NCBI RefSeq assembly: GCF_000172555.1 | Contig: NZ_ABOX02000012.1 | Location: 102,676 to 166,675 of the forward strand | Length of the DNA: 64,000 nucleotides | Direction: 5' to 3' | From: Pedosphaera parvula Ellin514 | GTDB lineage: Bacteria; Verrucomicrobiota; Verrucomicrobiia; Limisphaerales; Pedosphaeraceae | Made by a program: the position numbers and the translations under genes | Notes under the pieces: generated by a model | What the model was told of the DNA's origin: nothing | The model's input: the letters and a program-made list of their open reading frames with translations, nothing else | Database searches by the model: none | Part shown: piece by piece, positions 50,319-59,532 of the stretch | How positions within the stretch are numbered: position 1 is the stretch's first letter | How the letters are laid out: each line of letters begins with the position of its first letter

Positions 50319-51782
50319 TCAGCTTCGGCCTATCGAATTCGCGAGGCAAAATCTCCTCCGGCTCCGCGCCCTCAGATTTAAGTAATTTACCATAAATCCG
50401 GCGGACGTTTTGGGTGTGTTCTTTCGGGCAGATTCAAACTCCTTCAAACTCGAGTAACCCATCAATCCGGCCAGACATTCCTGTGCCGCTCGCGATACTG
50501 GGATGGTGTGAGTCTGTAGGTTGTTCTCCATTTGGAGGCGATGCTCCACGTCGCGCAGGAAATAGTAGGCTTCCTTCAAAACCTTGGCTTCGGCAGAGGG
50601 AAGCAAGTCGTAGCTTACCAGTTTGTCCAGAGTTGGAAGAGTTTGTGCACCTTGCAAAAAAGGAATCCTGCCGCCGTTTATCAGCTGAAGCGTTTGTGCA
50701 ACGAACTCAATTTCTCGAATCCCACCTCGTCCGAGCTTGACGTTGCGGTCCAGTTCGCCGGCTTTGACGACCTCCGTTTCGATGCGATCCTTCATTGCCG
50801 CTATTTCTCGAATAACTCCTCCACCCAATGAGCGCGGGTAGCGGAATGGTTGAATCATTTCGAGGAATTCCGCGGCCAGAGCCTGATCCCCGGCCACACA
50901 ACGGGTTTTTATCAGCATCATCCGCTCCCAGGTTTGTCCCCACTGCGCATAGTAATTCTCATAACTACCCAGAGACCTGACGAGCGGTCCGGCGTCGCCT
51001 TCAGGTCGCAAGCGCAGATCAATCCGATAAAGTGTGCCTTCGGCGGTCATCCGGCCAACTTCTGCAATGAACGTCTCCGCCAGACGAATGAAAAATTGAT
51101 GGTTTGAAAAACTTCCGGAAACCGCTTTCGGCTTGGCTGGAGGAGCCTTGAAAACTTGCCCTTCGTCGCTATAGACGAAAATCACATCCACGTCAGAGCT
51201 GTAGTTAAGTTCCTGGCCACCGAGCTTACCCATTCCAAACACACAAAACCTGGTCGGAAGCCAGCGACCGTCCATGTCCTGATGGTAAGGCTGGCCCAGT
51301 CTTTCGATGAGTTGTTGATTACAGATTTGAAAAACGGTGCTCAGGCAGACGTCGGCCAGATCGGAAATCTCGCGCGTAATTTCGACCACTCCACCCAATC
51401 TGGCCAAATCCCGGGCGGCAATGCGCAAAGTCTCCCGTTGCTTGAAAAGGCGGAGTTGTTTGAGCCCCCCCGAATAATCCTGCGCCTTCAGCAGAGGCGT
51501 CATCCATTCGTTCACCTCCCGCCGCAGGCCCTGCTCGCGGCGTGCAAACTGCAAATGCTCAGGAGTCAGAACCGAAATCAATTCAGGATTTGACACCAAC
51601 CATCCGCTGAGTGCCTGGGAACCACTCAATAATGCGCAGACAATTCGGGCCTGTTCCTCGGAGGCGTTTTCCAGGCTGCTGACTGCGTTCGTGGCAGCAA
51701 GAAGTCCCAGCTCATGCCTTGCTCTTTGTGGGACAGGACTGGACTTGATGGCTTTTTCCCAAACCGGATTCTTCATGACCAA
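50319..51782 (-). CDS. glnE: GlnE N-terminal half: deadenylylating domain
   Basis: This 487-residue ORF contains the N-terminal nucleotidyltransferase domain of GlnE, which removes AMP from glutamine synthetase. The core GMGKLGGQELNYSSDVDVIFVY is at about residue 183, followed by RIDLRLRPEGDAGPLVRSL and the helical LGRGGIREIEFVAQTLQL. The last 30 residues (from NTPKTSAGF) read as non-family sequence; the continuation HTQNVRRIYGKLLKSEG lies in another frame starting near 50424. No second start was found for it. The gene follows a GT2 gene 5 bp upstream. Confidence 0.82.
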   Translation of the reverse strand: MVMKNPVWEKAIKSSPVPQRARHELGLLAATNAVSSLENASEEQARIVCALLSGSQALSGWLVSNPELISVLTPEHLQFARREQGLRREVNEWMTPLLKAQDYSGGLKQLRLFKQRETLRIAARDLARLGGVVEITREISDLADVCLSTVFQICNQQLIERLGQPYHQDMDGRWLPTRFCVFGMGKLGGQELNYSSDVDVIFVYSDEGQVFKAPPAKPKAVSGSFSNHQFFIRLAETFIAEVGRMTAEGTLYRIDLRLRPEGDAGPLVRSLGSYENYYAQWGQTWERMMLIKTRCVAGDQALAAEFLEMIQPFRYPRSLGGGVIREIAAMKDRIETEVVKAGELDRNVKLGRGGIREIEFVAQTLQLINGGRIPFLQGAQTLPTLDKLVSYDLLPSAEAKVLKEAYYFLRDVEHRLQMENNLQTHTIPVSRAAQECLAGLMGYSSLKEFESARKNTPKTSAGFMVNYLNLRARSRRRFCLANSIGRS

Positions 51783-51787
51783 AATAA

Positions 51788-52783
51788 TTACAACTGAATT
51801 CTTTCGAGCACAACTTCCACCTTGGGCCGGGCTTCAGGACTTTTTATAGGTTTGAAGAGTGCGCGCAGAAAACCGATCCCATATAGAAGATGCGTTAGGA
51901 ACATAAAGGGAATTGCACAGAAACTCTTTAGGATTCCTCCCTTGCCAATAAGAGCCATCGCCTGAACGATCAGTGCCAGCGCGTAGACTCCCAAGGGCAC
52001 CAAGGCCATTTTCGCGAGTAAGGATGGCAGCCGGAAGGAAAATGCGAATAACACCATATAGACTGCCAACAGTACCAGATAAATACAAAATAATGGCGGA
52101 ACAAAATTGGGTGCGGAACCCATCGTGGGATGCAGCTTGAACTGCTCCGCCCTGCCCCGCCCGTAGTTCAGCAACATTTTGCAAAATGCTTTGAGATCAT
52201 GCCGAGGCCTGCGATAGACGATATGCTGAGGATCGTAGAGCAACTTCCCGCCACGTTTTTGTACCTCATCCATCAAGGCATTTTCCTCATTGGGATATAG
52301 CGACTCGTCAAAGCCTCCCAGTTCTAGCAGAGAATCTTTTCGTGCAATCAAATTGCAAAGAATCAATTCCTTCTCACCAGATTCTCGAACTTTGCCCACG
52401 GCGGCATATCTGGCACGACTTGGTCCAAAAGCGAGGAAGCTCGCATGGACCAAAGCAAATACTTGTTCGATGAATGGAGCGTCTGGCGGACACAAATTGG
52501 GTCCTCCGACCATTTTTACCAGGGGATCGGCAAAAACGCCGATCGTTTTACGCAAGTTTTCGCGTGGTGGAACAGAGTCGTCATCCAGAAAATAAATAAG
52601 TTCCCCTTGGGCCGCACGGATGGCCTGGTTGCGTTGCACTGAAGGTTGCTTTCCGCGCGCCACCAGAATCTCAAGTCTATCTCTTGGATAATCCAACTGA
52701 CGCCCGGCAACAACAGCTTTGATCTCCGCCTGGCCGGGCCTGGCGGCAATCACAACTGTCACACTCGGAAGCGTTTCGCTCAC
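51788..52783 (-). CDS. Family 2 glycosyltransferase
   Basis: A roughly 331-residue membrane-associated GT-A enzyme. The N-terminal part has TVVIAARPGQAEI, the DxD-type LIYFLDDDSVPPRENL, and KELILCNLIARKDSLLELGGFDESLYPNEENAL. Four hydrophobic segments at the C-terminus (PPLFCIYLVLLAVYMVLFAF, LVPLGVYALALIVQAMALI, FCAIPFMFLTHLLYGIG) anchor it. It likely adds sugars to a lipid-linked surface glycan. The GTG at 52783 was chosen because the product then starts with the first beta-strand; a TTG at 52825 is possible. glnE starts 5 bp downstream. Confidence 0.85.
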   Translation of the reverse strand: MSETLPSVTVVIAARPGQAEIKAVVAGRQLDYPRDRLEILVARGKQPSVQRNQAIRAAQGELIYFLDDDSVPPRENLRKTIGVFADPLVKMVGGPNLCPPDAPFIEQVFALVHASFLAFGPSRARYAAVGKVRESGEKELILCNLIARKDSLLELGGFDESLYPNEENALMDEVQKRGGKLLYDPQHIVYRRPRHDLKAFCKMLLNYGRGRAEQFKLHPTMGSAPNFVPPLFCIYLVLLAVYMVLFAFSFRLPSLLAKMALVPLGVYALALIVQAMALIGKGGILKSFCAIPFMFLTHLLYGIGFLRALFKPIKSPEARPKVEVVLERIQL

Positions 52784-52911
52784 GGCGCATAAACTAAGGC
52801 GCACCCCATAAAGTTCAAGGTTCAAAGTTGGCAGACAGAATACTTGGCACCCTCATCAACTATCCTTTACATTAAAGAATCTTCAGCCTGAGTGGCTGAC
52901 ACCTGAATTTT

Positions 52912-53460
52912 ATGCATAATGTTACCTCGGTTGAACTAACGCGGGATTGTGAAGCTGTTCAAATTCCCGTTGGCACAACCGTTACCTTGCCGTCCGGGAC
53001 CCCCGTCGATATCACGCAAACTTTAGGCGGAACATTTACTATTCACGCCCGGGGCGGACTATTTCGAGTCGCATCCAAAGACGCCGATGCTTTGGGACTC
53101 CAAAATGATTCCCAAGCTGCTCCAGCCAGCCCGGAAACTCAAGGTTCTGTGGATGAAAAGCTTGTTTGGGAGACGCTAAGATCCTGTTACGATCCTGAGA
53201 TTCCGGTCAACATTGTTGACCTGGGCCTGGTGTATGACCTGCATATTGAACCCATGACATCAGGGAATAGCCTGGTTTCAGTCAAAATGACGTTGACTGC
53301 TCCTGGTTGCGGTATGGGCGGGGTTATTGCTGGTGATGCACAGCAGAAGATTTTGAATCTGCCTGGAGTTGAAGAAGCGGTGGTTGAAATTGTCTGGGAT
53401 CCTCCCTGGCATCAATCCATGATTACGGAACAGGGCCGTAAGATTCTTGGTTTGGAGTAA
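52912..53460 (+). CDS. sufT: Fe-S assembly protein SufT (DUF59/PaaD-like)
   Basis: The 182-residue protein has an N-terminal SufT extension (DCEAVQIPVGTTVTLPSGTPVDITQTLGG, seen as VTLPSGTPV) and a C-terminal DUF59/MIP18 domain with LRSCYDPEIPVNIVDLGLVYDL, MTLTAPGCGMG and the WDPPWHQSMITEQGRKILG tail. SufT takes part in Fe-S cluster maturation, usually in high demand states. No other suf gene is in the window. The ATG at 52912 is about 90 bp from the divergent GT2 gene. Confidence 0.9.
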   Translation: MHNVTSVELTRDCEAVQIPVGTTVTLPSGTPVDITQTLGGTFTIHARGGLFRVASKDADALGLQNDSQAAPASPETQGSVDEKLVWETLRSCYDPEIPVNIVDLGLVYDLHIEPMTSGNSLVSVKMTLTAPGCGMGGVIAGDAQQKILNLPGVEEAVVEIVWDPPWHQSMITEQGRKILGLE

Positions 53461-53535
53461 AGAGTAAATTCTTGTTCAGAGACCTGAGTTTAATAGCCTT
53501 GATGAGTATTTCTCGGAAAAGGTGGACAATTTGTT

Positions 53536-53564
53536 TTGACAAACATTCGTCCCGCCAATAAATT
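53536..53564 (+). promoter_or_regulatory. Promoter of tRNA-Ala, sigma-70 type
   Basis: TTGACA (53536-53541), a 17-bp spacer and TAAATT (53559-53564) form a near-consensus pair. A start about 7 bp later would fall roughly 11 bp before the tRNA gene, as expected for a short 5' leader. Confidence 0.65.
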
Positions 53565-53581
53565 TTCGCCGCCCTTTGGAT

Positions 53582-53657
53582 GGGGTCGTAGCTCAGTTGG
53601 TAGAGCACCACAATGGCATTGTGGGGGTCAGGGGTTCGAATCCCCTCGGCTCCACCA
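53582..53657 (+). tRNA. tRNA-Ala (anticodon GGC)
   Basis: The 76-nt cloverleaf includes an encoded CCA. The acceptor stem pairs GGGGTCG with CGGCTCC, including G-T pairs. The D-arm is GCTC/GAGC, the anticodon stem is CCACA/TGTGG around ATGGCAT (anticodon GGC, reading GCC and GCT), and the T-arm is AGGGG/CCCCT with the TTCGAAT loop. Discriminator A is alanine-typical, but the usual G3-U70 pair for AlaRS is present as G3-T70, supporting alanine. No integrase follows. Confidence 0.95.
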
Positions 53658-53835
53658 TCCTTTTGTTCAATGGTTTACGTTATTTCCATCTGCAAGTAAC
53701 AATACATCCGCTGGTGATCTGCCATATCACTGGTGTTTAAGGGTGTGTTAAACGCAAAACGCGGGGATATTGAGGCTCTCGGCCTTTTTATCCAGTCGGT
53801 TTATAGAATTCCCCCTCATTAGCACATCGCTGTTT

Positions 53836-53885
53836 GCCTGGCGGCTGTGCACTGGCACTTCGCGCGAGAGCAACCGTCGCCAGGC
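53836..53885 (-). terminator. Inverted repeat downstream of hsp20
   Basis: GCCTGGCG (53836-53843) is exactly complementary to CGCCAGGC (53878-53885), with GCTG/CAAC partly extending the stem. It lies 10 bp after the hsp20 stop on the minus strand, the right place to end that transcript. There is no T tract, so factor-dependent use or simple chance remains possible. The rest of the gap between the tRNA and hsp20 shows no gene. Confidence 0.4.
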
Positions 53886-53895
53886 GGTTGGCGCG

Positions 53896-54354
53896 TTACT
53901 CCACTTTGATTTCGATCTGTTTGCGTTTGGCCTCCGTGGTCTTCGGGCAGGTGATTGTCAGGACTCCGTCCTTGTATTCGGCTTGGATCTTATCTCCTTC
54001 CACCGGTACCGGCAGAACGATGCCCCTTTGGAAGCGGCCAAAATAACGCTCGGCCCGATAGCCTTCGGTGCCTTCGTACTCAATCTCTTCCTTGCGCACA
54101 CCGGCAAGGTTGAGCATGGTTCCAGAAACGGACACGTCAATGTCCTCTTTCTTCGCGCCCGGAAGTTCGGCTTTCACCACGACGTTGTCTTTGTCCTCAT
54201 AGACATCAACCACGGGGATCCATCCTGCATCAAAGAGAGGCATAGTGGATGTCAACCACCCGTCAAAAGGCTTCTCAAGCAGCCAATTAATCTCGTCCTG
54301 CAACCGACTCAGTTGCCGCAACGGCGACCAAGCCAGTGACACGGGGGCCAGCAC
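53896..54354 (-). CDS. Small heat-shock protein, Hsp20 family
   Basis: The 152-residue alpha-crystallin protein holds unfolded proteins. The core domain runs from about 45 to 145: VYEDKDNVVVKAELPGAKKEDIDVSVSGTML seen as VVVKAELPGAKKEDIDVSV, RYFGRFQRGIVLPVPV, and the conserved YKDGVLTITCPK before the C-terminal tail. The annotated start is a GTG at 54354. In-frame sequence further upstream (KLVKREQPNTN) looks like a genuine N-terminus and follows a strong AAGGAG (54396-54401), but the triplet at the expected start (54388-54390) reads ACT. See the separate finding. Confidence 0.87.
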   Translation of the reverse strand: MLAPVSLAWSPLRQLSRLQDEINWLLEKPFDGWLTSTMPLFDAGWIPVVDVYEDKDNVVVKAELPGAKKEDIDVSVSGTMLNLAGVRKEEIEYEGTEGYRAERYFGRFQRGIVLPVPVEGDKIQAEYKDGVLTITCPKTTEAKRKQIEIKVE

Positions 54355-54424
54355 ATTTGTATTTGGTTGTTCACGTTTTACAAGTTTAGTAGGTACTCCT
54401 TTCTTTGTGATTCTTCTCGATTAA

Positions 54425-54452
54425 AATATATTCTGCTCAAAAGCGGTCGCAA
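54425..54452 (-). promoter_or_regulatory. Putative hsp20 promoter
   Basis: On the minus strand, TTGCGA (54452-54447), 16 bp and TATATT (54430-54425) resemble a sigma-70 promoter about 24 bp before the AAGGAG ribosome-binding site. No CIRCE or ROSE-like element was recognised. Confidence 0.45.
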
Positions 54453-54638
54453 GGGTTGGTATAAGCCTTCACAAATATCTTTATGGCGGCAGTTCAAGTG
54501 GGCGCTGGAGAATATCTTTCCCTCTCTGGGTTCATCACCCCTGTTGATTTGACGGACATTAAAGCCGTATTTGAGTCAAGGATGGGCAAAGTTTTCGAGT
54601 TCGAAAACGCATTAATTCTGAAGAGGGAGAGGAATATC

Positions 54639-55553
54639 ATGGAATCATTTCAAGTAGCAAATAATGTCGATGATGCCACTGAGCGACTCGCACGCAGATT
54701 GGGGTGGTTCAGCATTGGATTGGGACTGGCGGAAGTGCTGGCACCTCAGGGTGTGGGGAGATTGATTGGAGCGGACGAAGATCAAAAAGGAACTTTGCGA
54801 GCATTTGGTTTGCGGGAGATGGCCAGCGGGTTTGGCATTCTGAATCAACGCCGGCCTCAAGTGTGGCTTTGGTCGCGGGTTGCGGGAGATGCGATGGATT
54901 TGACGTTTTTATTGAAGCAGATGGGCTCGGCGAATTCAAAAAGGAACAGGCTGGGTGTGGCCACTGCGGCAGTGCTGGGTGTCACCGCTTTAGATGTGAT
55001 ATGCAGTCAGCGGGTAACCCGCAGTCGGGCGAAGAGCGGCGCCATTCATGTGGAGAAGAGCATTACCATTAATCGTCCACCCGAAGAATTATACAACTTC
55101 TGGCACAATTTCGAAAGCCTGCCCCGCTTCATGAATCATTTGATATCAGTCAAAGAAACCGGAGAAAATCGCTGGCATTGGATAGCCAAGGGACCGGCAA
55201 GATTCAATGTGGAGTGGGATGCAGAAATCGTGGATGAAAAACCTAATGAGTATATCGCCTGGCGATCACTGGAGGGGGCTGATGTGGACAACGCCGGGGC
55301 GGTGCACTTTGAACCTGCGCCGGGTGGACGCGGGACGGTGATACGAGCAGTGATGGATTATCGTCCGCCAGCAGGAATTCTCGGCGCACGATTTGCGAAA
55401 CTGTTCGGGGAAGAACCGGAAATGCAACTGAATGTTGATTTGCATCGCTTCAAGCAGATGATGGAAACGGGAGAAATTCCAACCACGTCTGGACAACCGG
55501 CAGGACGCTCCCGGAGCACTTCCTGGAAATTTGACGACTTTATTCGGACATGA
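54639..55553 (+). CDS. SRPBCC/cyclase-dehydrase family protein with membrane N-terminus
   Basis: A 304-residue protein. The N-terminal 130 residues hold hydrophobic helices (RRLGWFSIGLGLAEVLAPQGVGRL, LGVATAAVLGVTALDVI) resembling the DUF4267-type membrane domain. The C-terminal part is a START-like SRPBCC domain (INRPPEELYNFWHNFESLPRFMNH, VEWDAEIVDEKPNEYIAWRSLEGADV, VDLHRFKQMME). Such YoaF-like proteins are stress-associated but uncharacterised. A purine-rich ribosome-binding site (GAGGGAGAGG) precedes the ATG at 54639. Confidence 0.83.
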   Translation: MESFQVANNVDDATERLARRLGWFSIGLGLAEVLAPQGVGRLIGADEDQKGTLRAFGLREMASGFGILNQRRPQVWLWSRVAGDAMDLTFLLKQMGSANSKRNRLGVATAAVLGVTALDVICSQRVTRSRAKSGAIHVEKSITINRPPEELYNFWHNFESLPRFMNHLISVKETGENRWHWIAKGPARFNVEWDAEIVDEKPNEYIAWRSLEGADVDNAGAVHFEPAPGGRGTVIRAVMDYRPPAGILGARFAKLFGEEPEMQLNVDLHRFKQMMETGEIPTTSGQPAGRSRSTSWKFDDFIRT

Positions 55554-55682
55554 ACAAGCTGCCGGAAGCCGCCTTATCAAGGAGCAATATCAGCAGGCTA
55601 ACCTGAAACGATCCAGGGAAAGTTGTTCTCCAATCTGGAGGAAACAAGCATGACTTAACCAATTTAAACGAAGGAAAGAGCG

Positions 55683-56858
55683 ATGAAAGCAAATTGTTGG
55701 TATGGGAAAAACGATGTGCGGGTGGAAAATGTTCCTGATCCACAAATTCTTAATCCACGGGACGCCATCGTAAAGATTACCTCTTCAGCAATCTGTGGAT
55801 CTGACCTTCATCTTTATGACGGTTATGTTCCGACCATGGAAAAGGGAGACATTTTGGGCCATGAATTTATGGGTGAGGTGGTTGAGTTGGGGAGCGCGGT
55901 AAAGAATCTAAAAGTGGGAGACCGGGTGGTGGTTCCTTTTCCGATTGCGTGCGGGAACTGCTTTTTCTGCCAAAAGAAAATGTTCTCCCTCTGTGAAAAC
56001 TCCAATCCAAATGCTGCCCTGGCAGAAGAAATGTGGGGACACTCACCGGCAGGAATTTATGGTTACTCACACCTGTTGGGAGGATATGCCGGTGGGCAGG
56101 CACAGTACGCCCGTGTGGCGTATGCGGATGTCAACCCGATCAAGGTTCCAGAGGGAATGCCAGATGATCAGGTGCTGTTCCTGTCCGACATCCTGCCCAC
56201 AGGTTATATGGCAGCAGAGCAATGCGACATCGAGCCTGGAGATACGGTGGCAATCTGGGGATGCGGACCAGTTGGCCAGTTCGCAATCAAGAGCGCATAC
56301 CTGCTGGGAGCGGAACGGGTGATAGCCATTGATCGCTTTCCAGAAAGATTGAAAATGGCAGAGGAGAAAGCCGGAGCAGTGACGCTAAATTATGAACGTG
56401 TGGATGTATATGACGCCCTGGAGGAGATGACTGGGGGTCGCGGCCCCGATCGTTGCATTGATGCGGTAGGCATGGAAGCCCATGCCCATGGCCTCGCTGG
56501 CGCTTACGACCGGGTGAAGCAGGCCGCCATGCTGGAAACGGACCGGCCGATTGTTCTGCGCCAGGCTATCATGTCGTGTCGCAATGGAGGCACCGTGTCA
56601 GTGCCCGGAGTGTATGGGGGCTTTTTGGATAAAGTGCCTTTTGGTGCGATCATGAATCGTTCATTGACTATCAAGACCGGACAGACCCATGTGCAGCGTT
56701 ATATGCGCCCGCTGCTGGAGAGAATTCAAAAGGGGGAAATTGACTCGACTTTCGTAATCACTCATCACATGAAGCTTGACGAGGCACCACACGGTTATGA
56801 GATATTCAAAAACAAGGAGGATAATTGTGTGAAGATTGTGCTGAAGCCTTGGAGCTGA
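55683..56858 (+). CDS. Zinc-dependent alcohol/formaldehyde dehydrogenase-like protein
   Basis: The 391-residue medium-chain dehydrogenase has the catalytic-zinc motif [22 protein letters not shown], the structural-zinc loop [15 protein letters not shown] and the Rossmann motif [26 protein letters not shown] (as [11 protein letters not shown]). It is closest in feel to the glutathione-independent formaldehyde dehydrogenase group. An AAGGAAAG ribosome-binding site precedes it. It lies in the stress-gene run downstream of tRNA-Ala. Confidence 0.9.
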   Translation: MKANCWYGKNDVRVENVPDPQILNPRDAIVKITSSAICGSDLHLYDGYVPTMEKGDILGHEFMGEVVELGSAVKNLKVGDRVVVPFPIACGNCFFCQKKMFSLCENSNPNAALAEEMWGHSPAGIYGYSHLLGGYAGGQAQYARVAYADVNPIKVPEGMPDDQVLFLSDILPTGYMAAEQCDIEPGDTVAIWGCGPVGQFAIKSAYLLGAERVIAIDRFPERLKMAEEKAGAVTLNYERVDVYDALEEMTGGRGPDRCIDAVGMEAHAHGLAGAYDRVKQAAMLETDRPIVLRQAIMSCRNGGTVSVPGVYGGFLDKVPFGAIMNRSLTIKTGQTHVQRYMRPLLERIQKGEIDSTFVITHHMKLDEAPHGYEIFKNKEDNCVKIVLKPWS

Positions 56859-56915
56859 TTCGCCAATCGCCTCGGCTGACTTCCTTGAAGCTGGCTGACA
56901 AGCAGATTTCATGTT

Positions 56916-57407
56916 ATGGACAGGAAGCAAAGTTCCCGCTTGATTCAAGGTGCGGTGGCCGGTGGTCTCGCCACGATCTGGATGAGTTTGTTCATGTTCG
57001 GCTCCAAAAAGCTGGGCATTCAGGGAGAACATCCGCCAAAGCGTATTGCCGAATTTGCTTTCGCCCTCGCAGGAAGCGAGCAATCCGAACAACAAAAACT
57101 GAAGCTGAATGCTTCAGCTGTCGCTGCACATTTAGGATTTGGCATGGTGGCCGGCGGGGCTTTTGCCTTGATCCAACCAAGGTCTTCTTCAAAGAAGCTA
57201 CAGATTCTCCATGGTATCGGTTATGGACTTCTGGTATGGGCTGCAAGCTACAAAGGTTGGATTCCGGCTTTCAATATTCTACCGCCACCGGAACGTGATC
57301 GGCCCGGTCGGGTAAAATCCATGATAGCAGCACATATGGTCTATGGTGCGGTCCTGGCTAACCTCATGAAAGGTGAACCTCGAAAATCCACCGTTTTATT
57401 ACGCTAA
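56916..57407 (+). CDS. Small membrane protein, YagU/DUF1440-like
   Basis: A 163-residue protein with about four membrane segments: an N-terminal GAVAGGLATIWMSLFMFG, HLGFGMVAGGAFALI, GIGYGLLVWAASYKGWIPA and a C-terminal MIAAHMVYGAVLANL. The GAVAGGLAT start and AHMVYGAV end recall the YagU/DUF1440 inner-membrane family; the function is unknown. It starts 57 bp after the dehydrogenase and converges with the ABC exporter gene 11 bp away. Confidence 0.72.
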   Translation: MDRKQSSRLIQGAVAGGLATIWMSLFMFGSKKLGIQGEHPPKRIAEFAFALAGSEQSEQQKLKLNASAVAAHLGFGMVAGGAFALIQPRSSSKKLQILHGIGYGLLVWAASYKGWIPAFNILPPPERDRPGRVKSMIAAHMVYGAVLANLMKGEPRKSTVLLR

Positions 57408-57418
57408 CAAATTTTTTC

Positions 57419-59227
57419 CTATGTTTTCGTCGCGAGTGATTGACTCCATTCGCCTTCATTATGGATAAGTCCACCCGTTTGGCGCTTTACTAAAGCAGCA
57501 TAGTATCCGCCCAATTTCATTAGTTCTGCATGGGTTCCTGATTCGACAACCAATCCATGTTTGAGGACGATAATGCGATTGGCATTCACCACAGTGGAAA
57601 GGCGATGCGCGATGACAAACGTCGTGCGCTCCTTCATCAAGCGATTCAAGGCCTCTTGCACCAGAGCTTCTGATTCTGCATCCAGGGATGAAGTCGCTTC
57701 ATCCAACACCAGGATGGGCGGATTTTTGATGAGCGCACGCGCAATAGTAATCCGTTGTCGTTCACCAACGGAAAGCCGACTACCACGTTCTCCCACCATC
57801 GTTTCATAACCCTCGGGCAGGTGAGAAATAAAGTCATGAGCATTGGCTGCCTTGGCCGCCGCTTCTATCTCGGCCAGTGAAGCCTCAGGGCGCCCGTATG
57901 CGATGTTATTACGGACCGTGTCGTTGAACAGAAGCGGGTCCTGCAACACTGTGCCGATATTGGTTCGCAAAGAGCGTTGTTTCAGTTTTCTCAGATCCTC
58001 TCCGTCCAGATAAATGGCACCCTCATCAGGATCGTAAAAGCGCATTAACAAAGCCATGAGAGTGGTCTTGCCGGAACCGCTCGGGCCTACGATGGCCAAG
58101 GTTTCACCAGACTTGACGACCAAATCTATCCCACGCAACAAGGGACGCGAAGCTTCTTCATAACGGAAATGCACGCCTTTAAAGATGACCTCGCCTTGCA
58201 CATGTATCACTTCCCTGGCATTGATGGCATCCCCCAAATGCTCCTGTTCATCAAGAATGGAGAATATTTCATCCAGAGAGACATAAGCCTTTTGTATGGT
58301 TTGGTAGATGCCGGTTAATCCTTGAACCGGGCCGAAGAGGCCGCCAACGTAACCCAAAAAGGCTATTAACGTGCCCACGGTTAACTTTCCCTGCACAATA
58401 AGCATCCCTCCAAAGGCAACTGCCGCGATGCGTGCAGCCGTGACAACCAGGTTTGTGGCTGCTCCAACTCCGGCATCAATACCGACCCCACGGACCACAA
58501 TTTGATTTGCCTCGTGAACATCTTCAAGGAACCGCCTTTTTTCAGCTTCCTCCATGGAAAAGCTGCGGACAGTGACAATGCCCGATAGAACTTCGTTAAA
58601 GCGAGAGTAGATGCGGGACCATCTATCAAGGAGCCTTCGCTCGCGGCGGTTTTGCTCGGGGCCTGCAAACGCCGCGATGGCGGCGGGAAGAGGAAGAAAG
58701 GCCAGGACTAAAAGAGCCAGCTTCCAGTTTAAATAAAACATGATGACCAGGGAAATCAGCAAATAGAGAACCGCTGGAAATATATTAAACAAAATTTGAC
58801 TGACAGCCCCGACGAATCCTTGAATGCTTCGGTCCAGTTTAGTCATGATTGCCCCGACACCTTCTTTGCGGTGAAAACTTAAGGGCATACGATGGAGTCT
58901 CTCAACGGTTGAATCCAAGAGATTGTAATGCAGGCCGAGTCGACAATGCCAGGTCATCTGGTTGGAGAAAGCTGTGGCAATTTCACGAAAGATACCCAAC
59001 CCCACCAAACCGCCTATGCCAATCATAAGCGAGCGCATTAGCTGATGGGTGGTCAGGTTATCAAAAATATACCTTAGAACAAGTGGTTCGATGGCATTGA
59101 TCACTGCCACCAGTAAAGTAAGAAGCAAAATGCCCAAAACGGCTTTCCTGAAAGGAAAAGCCAGCTTTAATGCCCGCCGCATTCGGCCACGTACTTTGGA
59201 TGCTCTGTTTTTTCCTCGATCATTCAC
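57419..59227 (-). CDS. ABC exporter, fused permease and ATPase
   Basis: A 602-residue half-transporter of the same size as the one at 1.1 kb, but clearly a different protein. The N-terminal 40 residues are basic. Walker A is GPSGSGKT (about residue 384), the signature is LSVGERQRITIARALIK (as LSVGERQ), Walker B is ILVLDEATSSLD and the H-loop is AHRLST. Type IV ABC exporters of this kind handle lipids, peptides or drugs; here a neighbouring surface-glycan cluster is suggestive but unproven. The transcript starts 306 bp from the methyltransferase gene. Confidence 0.9.
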   Translation of the reverse strand: MNDRGKNRASKVRGRMRRALKLAFPFRKAVLGILLLTLLVAVINAIEPLVLRYIFDNLTTHQLMRSLMIGIGGLVGLGIFREIATAFSNQMTWHCRLGLHYNLLDSTVERLHRMPLSFHRKEGVGAIMTKLDRSIQGFVGAVSQILFNIFPAVLYLLISLVIMFYLNWKLALLVLAFLPLPAAIAAFAGPEQNRRERRLLDRWSRIYSRFNEVLSGIVTVRSFSMEEAEKRRFLEDVHEANQIVVRGVGIDAGVGAATNLVVTAARIAAVAFGGMLIVQGKLTVGTLIAFLGYVGGLFGPVQGLTGIYQTIQKAYVSLDEIFSILDEQEHLGDAINAREVIHVQGEVIFKGVHFRYEEASRPLLRGIDLVVKSGETLAIVGPSGSGKTTLMALLMRFYDPDEGAIYLDGEDLRKLKQRSLRTNIGTVLQDPLLFNDTVRNNIAYGRPEASLAEIEAAAKAANAHDFISHLPEGYETMVGERGSRLSVGERQRITIARALIKNPPILVLDEATSSLDAESEALVQEALNRLMKERTTFVIAHRLSTVVNANRIIVLKHGLVVESGTHAELMKLGGYYAALVKRQTGGLIHNEGEWSQSLATKT

Positions 59228-59532
59228 AAAAAAACTGTAATTGAGAAATTTTGGAGTCTTTTTCTGCCAGCGGAGTCAGTGCGCCAAAGCCTAATACTGA
59301 AATAACTGCGCATATTCAAACTTTCCTCATTTGAACGCGAAATCAAATATTTAGCGATAAACAGAAGTCATTTGCAGATTATTTCATGATTAGATTTGCA
59401 ATTCCCGGGCCCGCCTAAATCTTGCGAGTTTGGATCAAATTTAAGGCAAAAGGATTTGGCAGCTTTCCAATCGGGTTGGCGCGTTTCAATTTTTCGCACA
59501 CAGACTAAAGGATCAAAACTACAGATATCGCC
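59228..59532. other. Intergenic region without a gene
   Basis: This A/T-rich stretch shows no ORF with a plausible start and no stable inverted repeat. A GGATCAAA sequence occurs twice (near 59440 and 59511). It must contain the promoter of the ABC exporter and the end of the methyltransferase transcript; neither could be placed with confidence. Confidence 0.5.

Noticed and set aside
50310..50430. Programmed frameshifting in glnE
   Set aside because: Two opposite shifts would be needed within 120 bases and no slippery heptamer with pseudoknot is seen; error or mutation is simpler.
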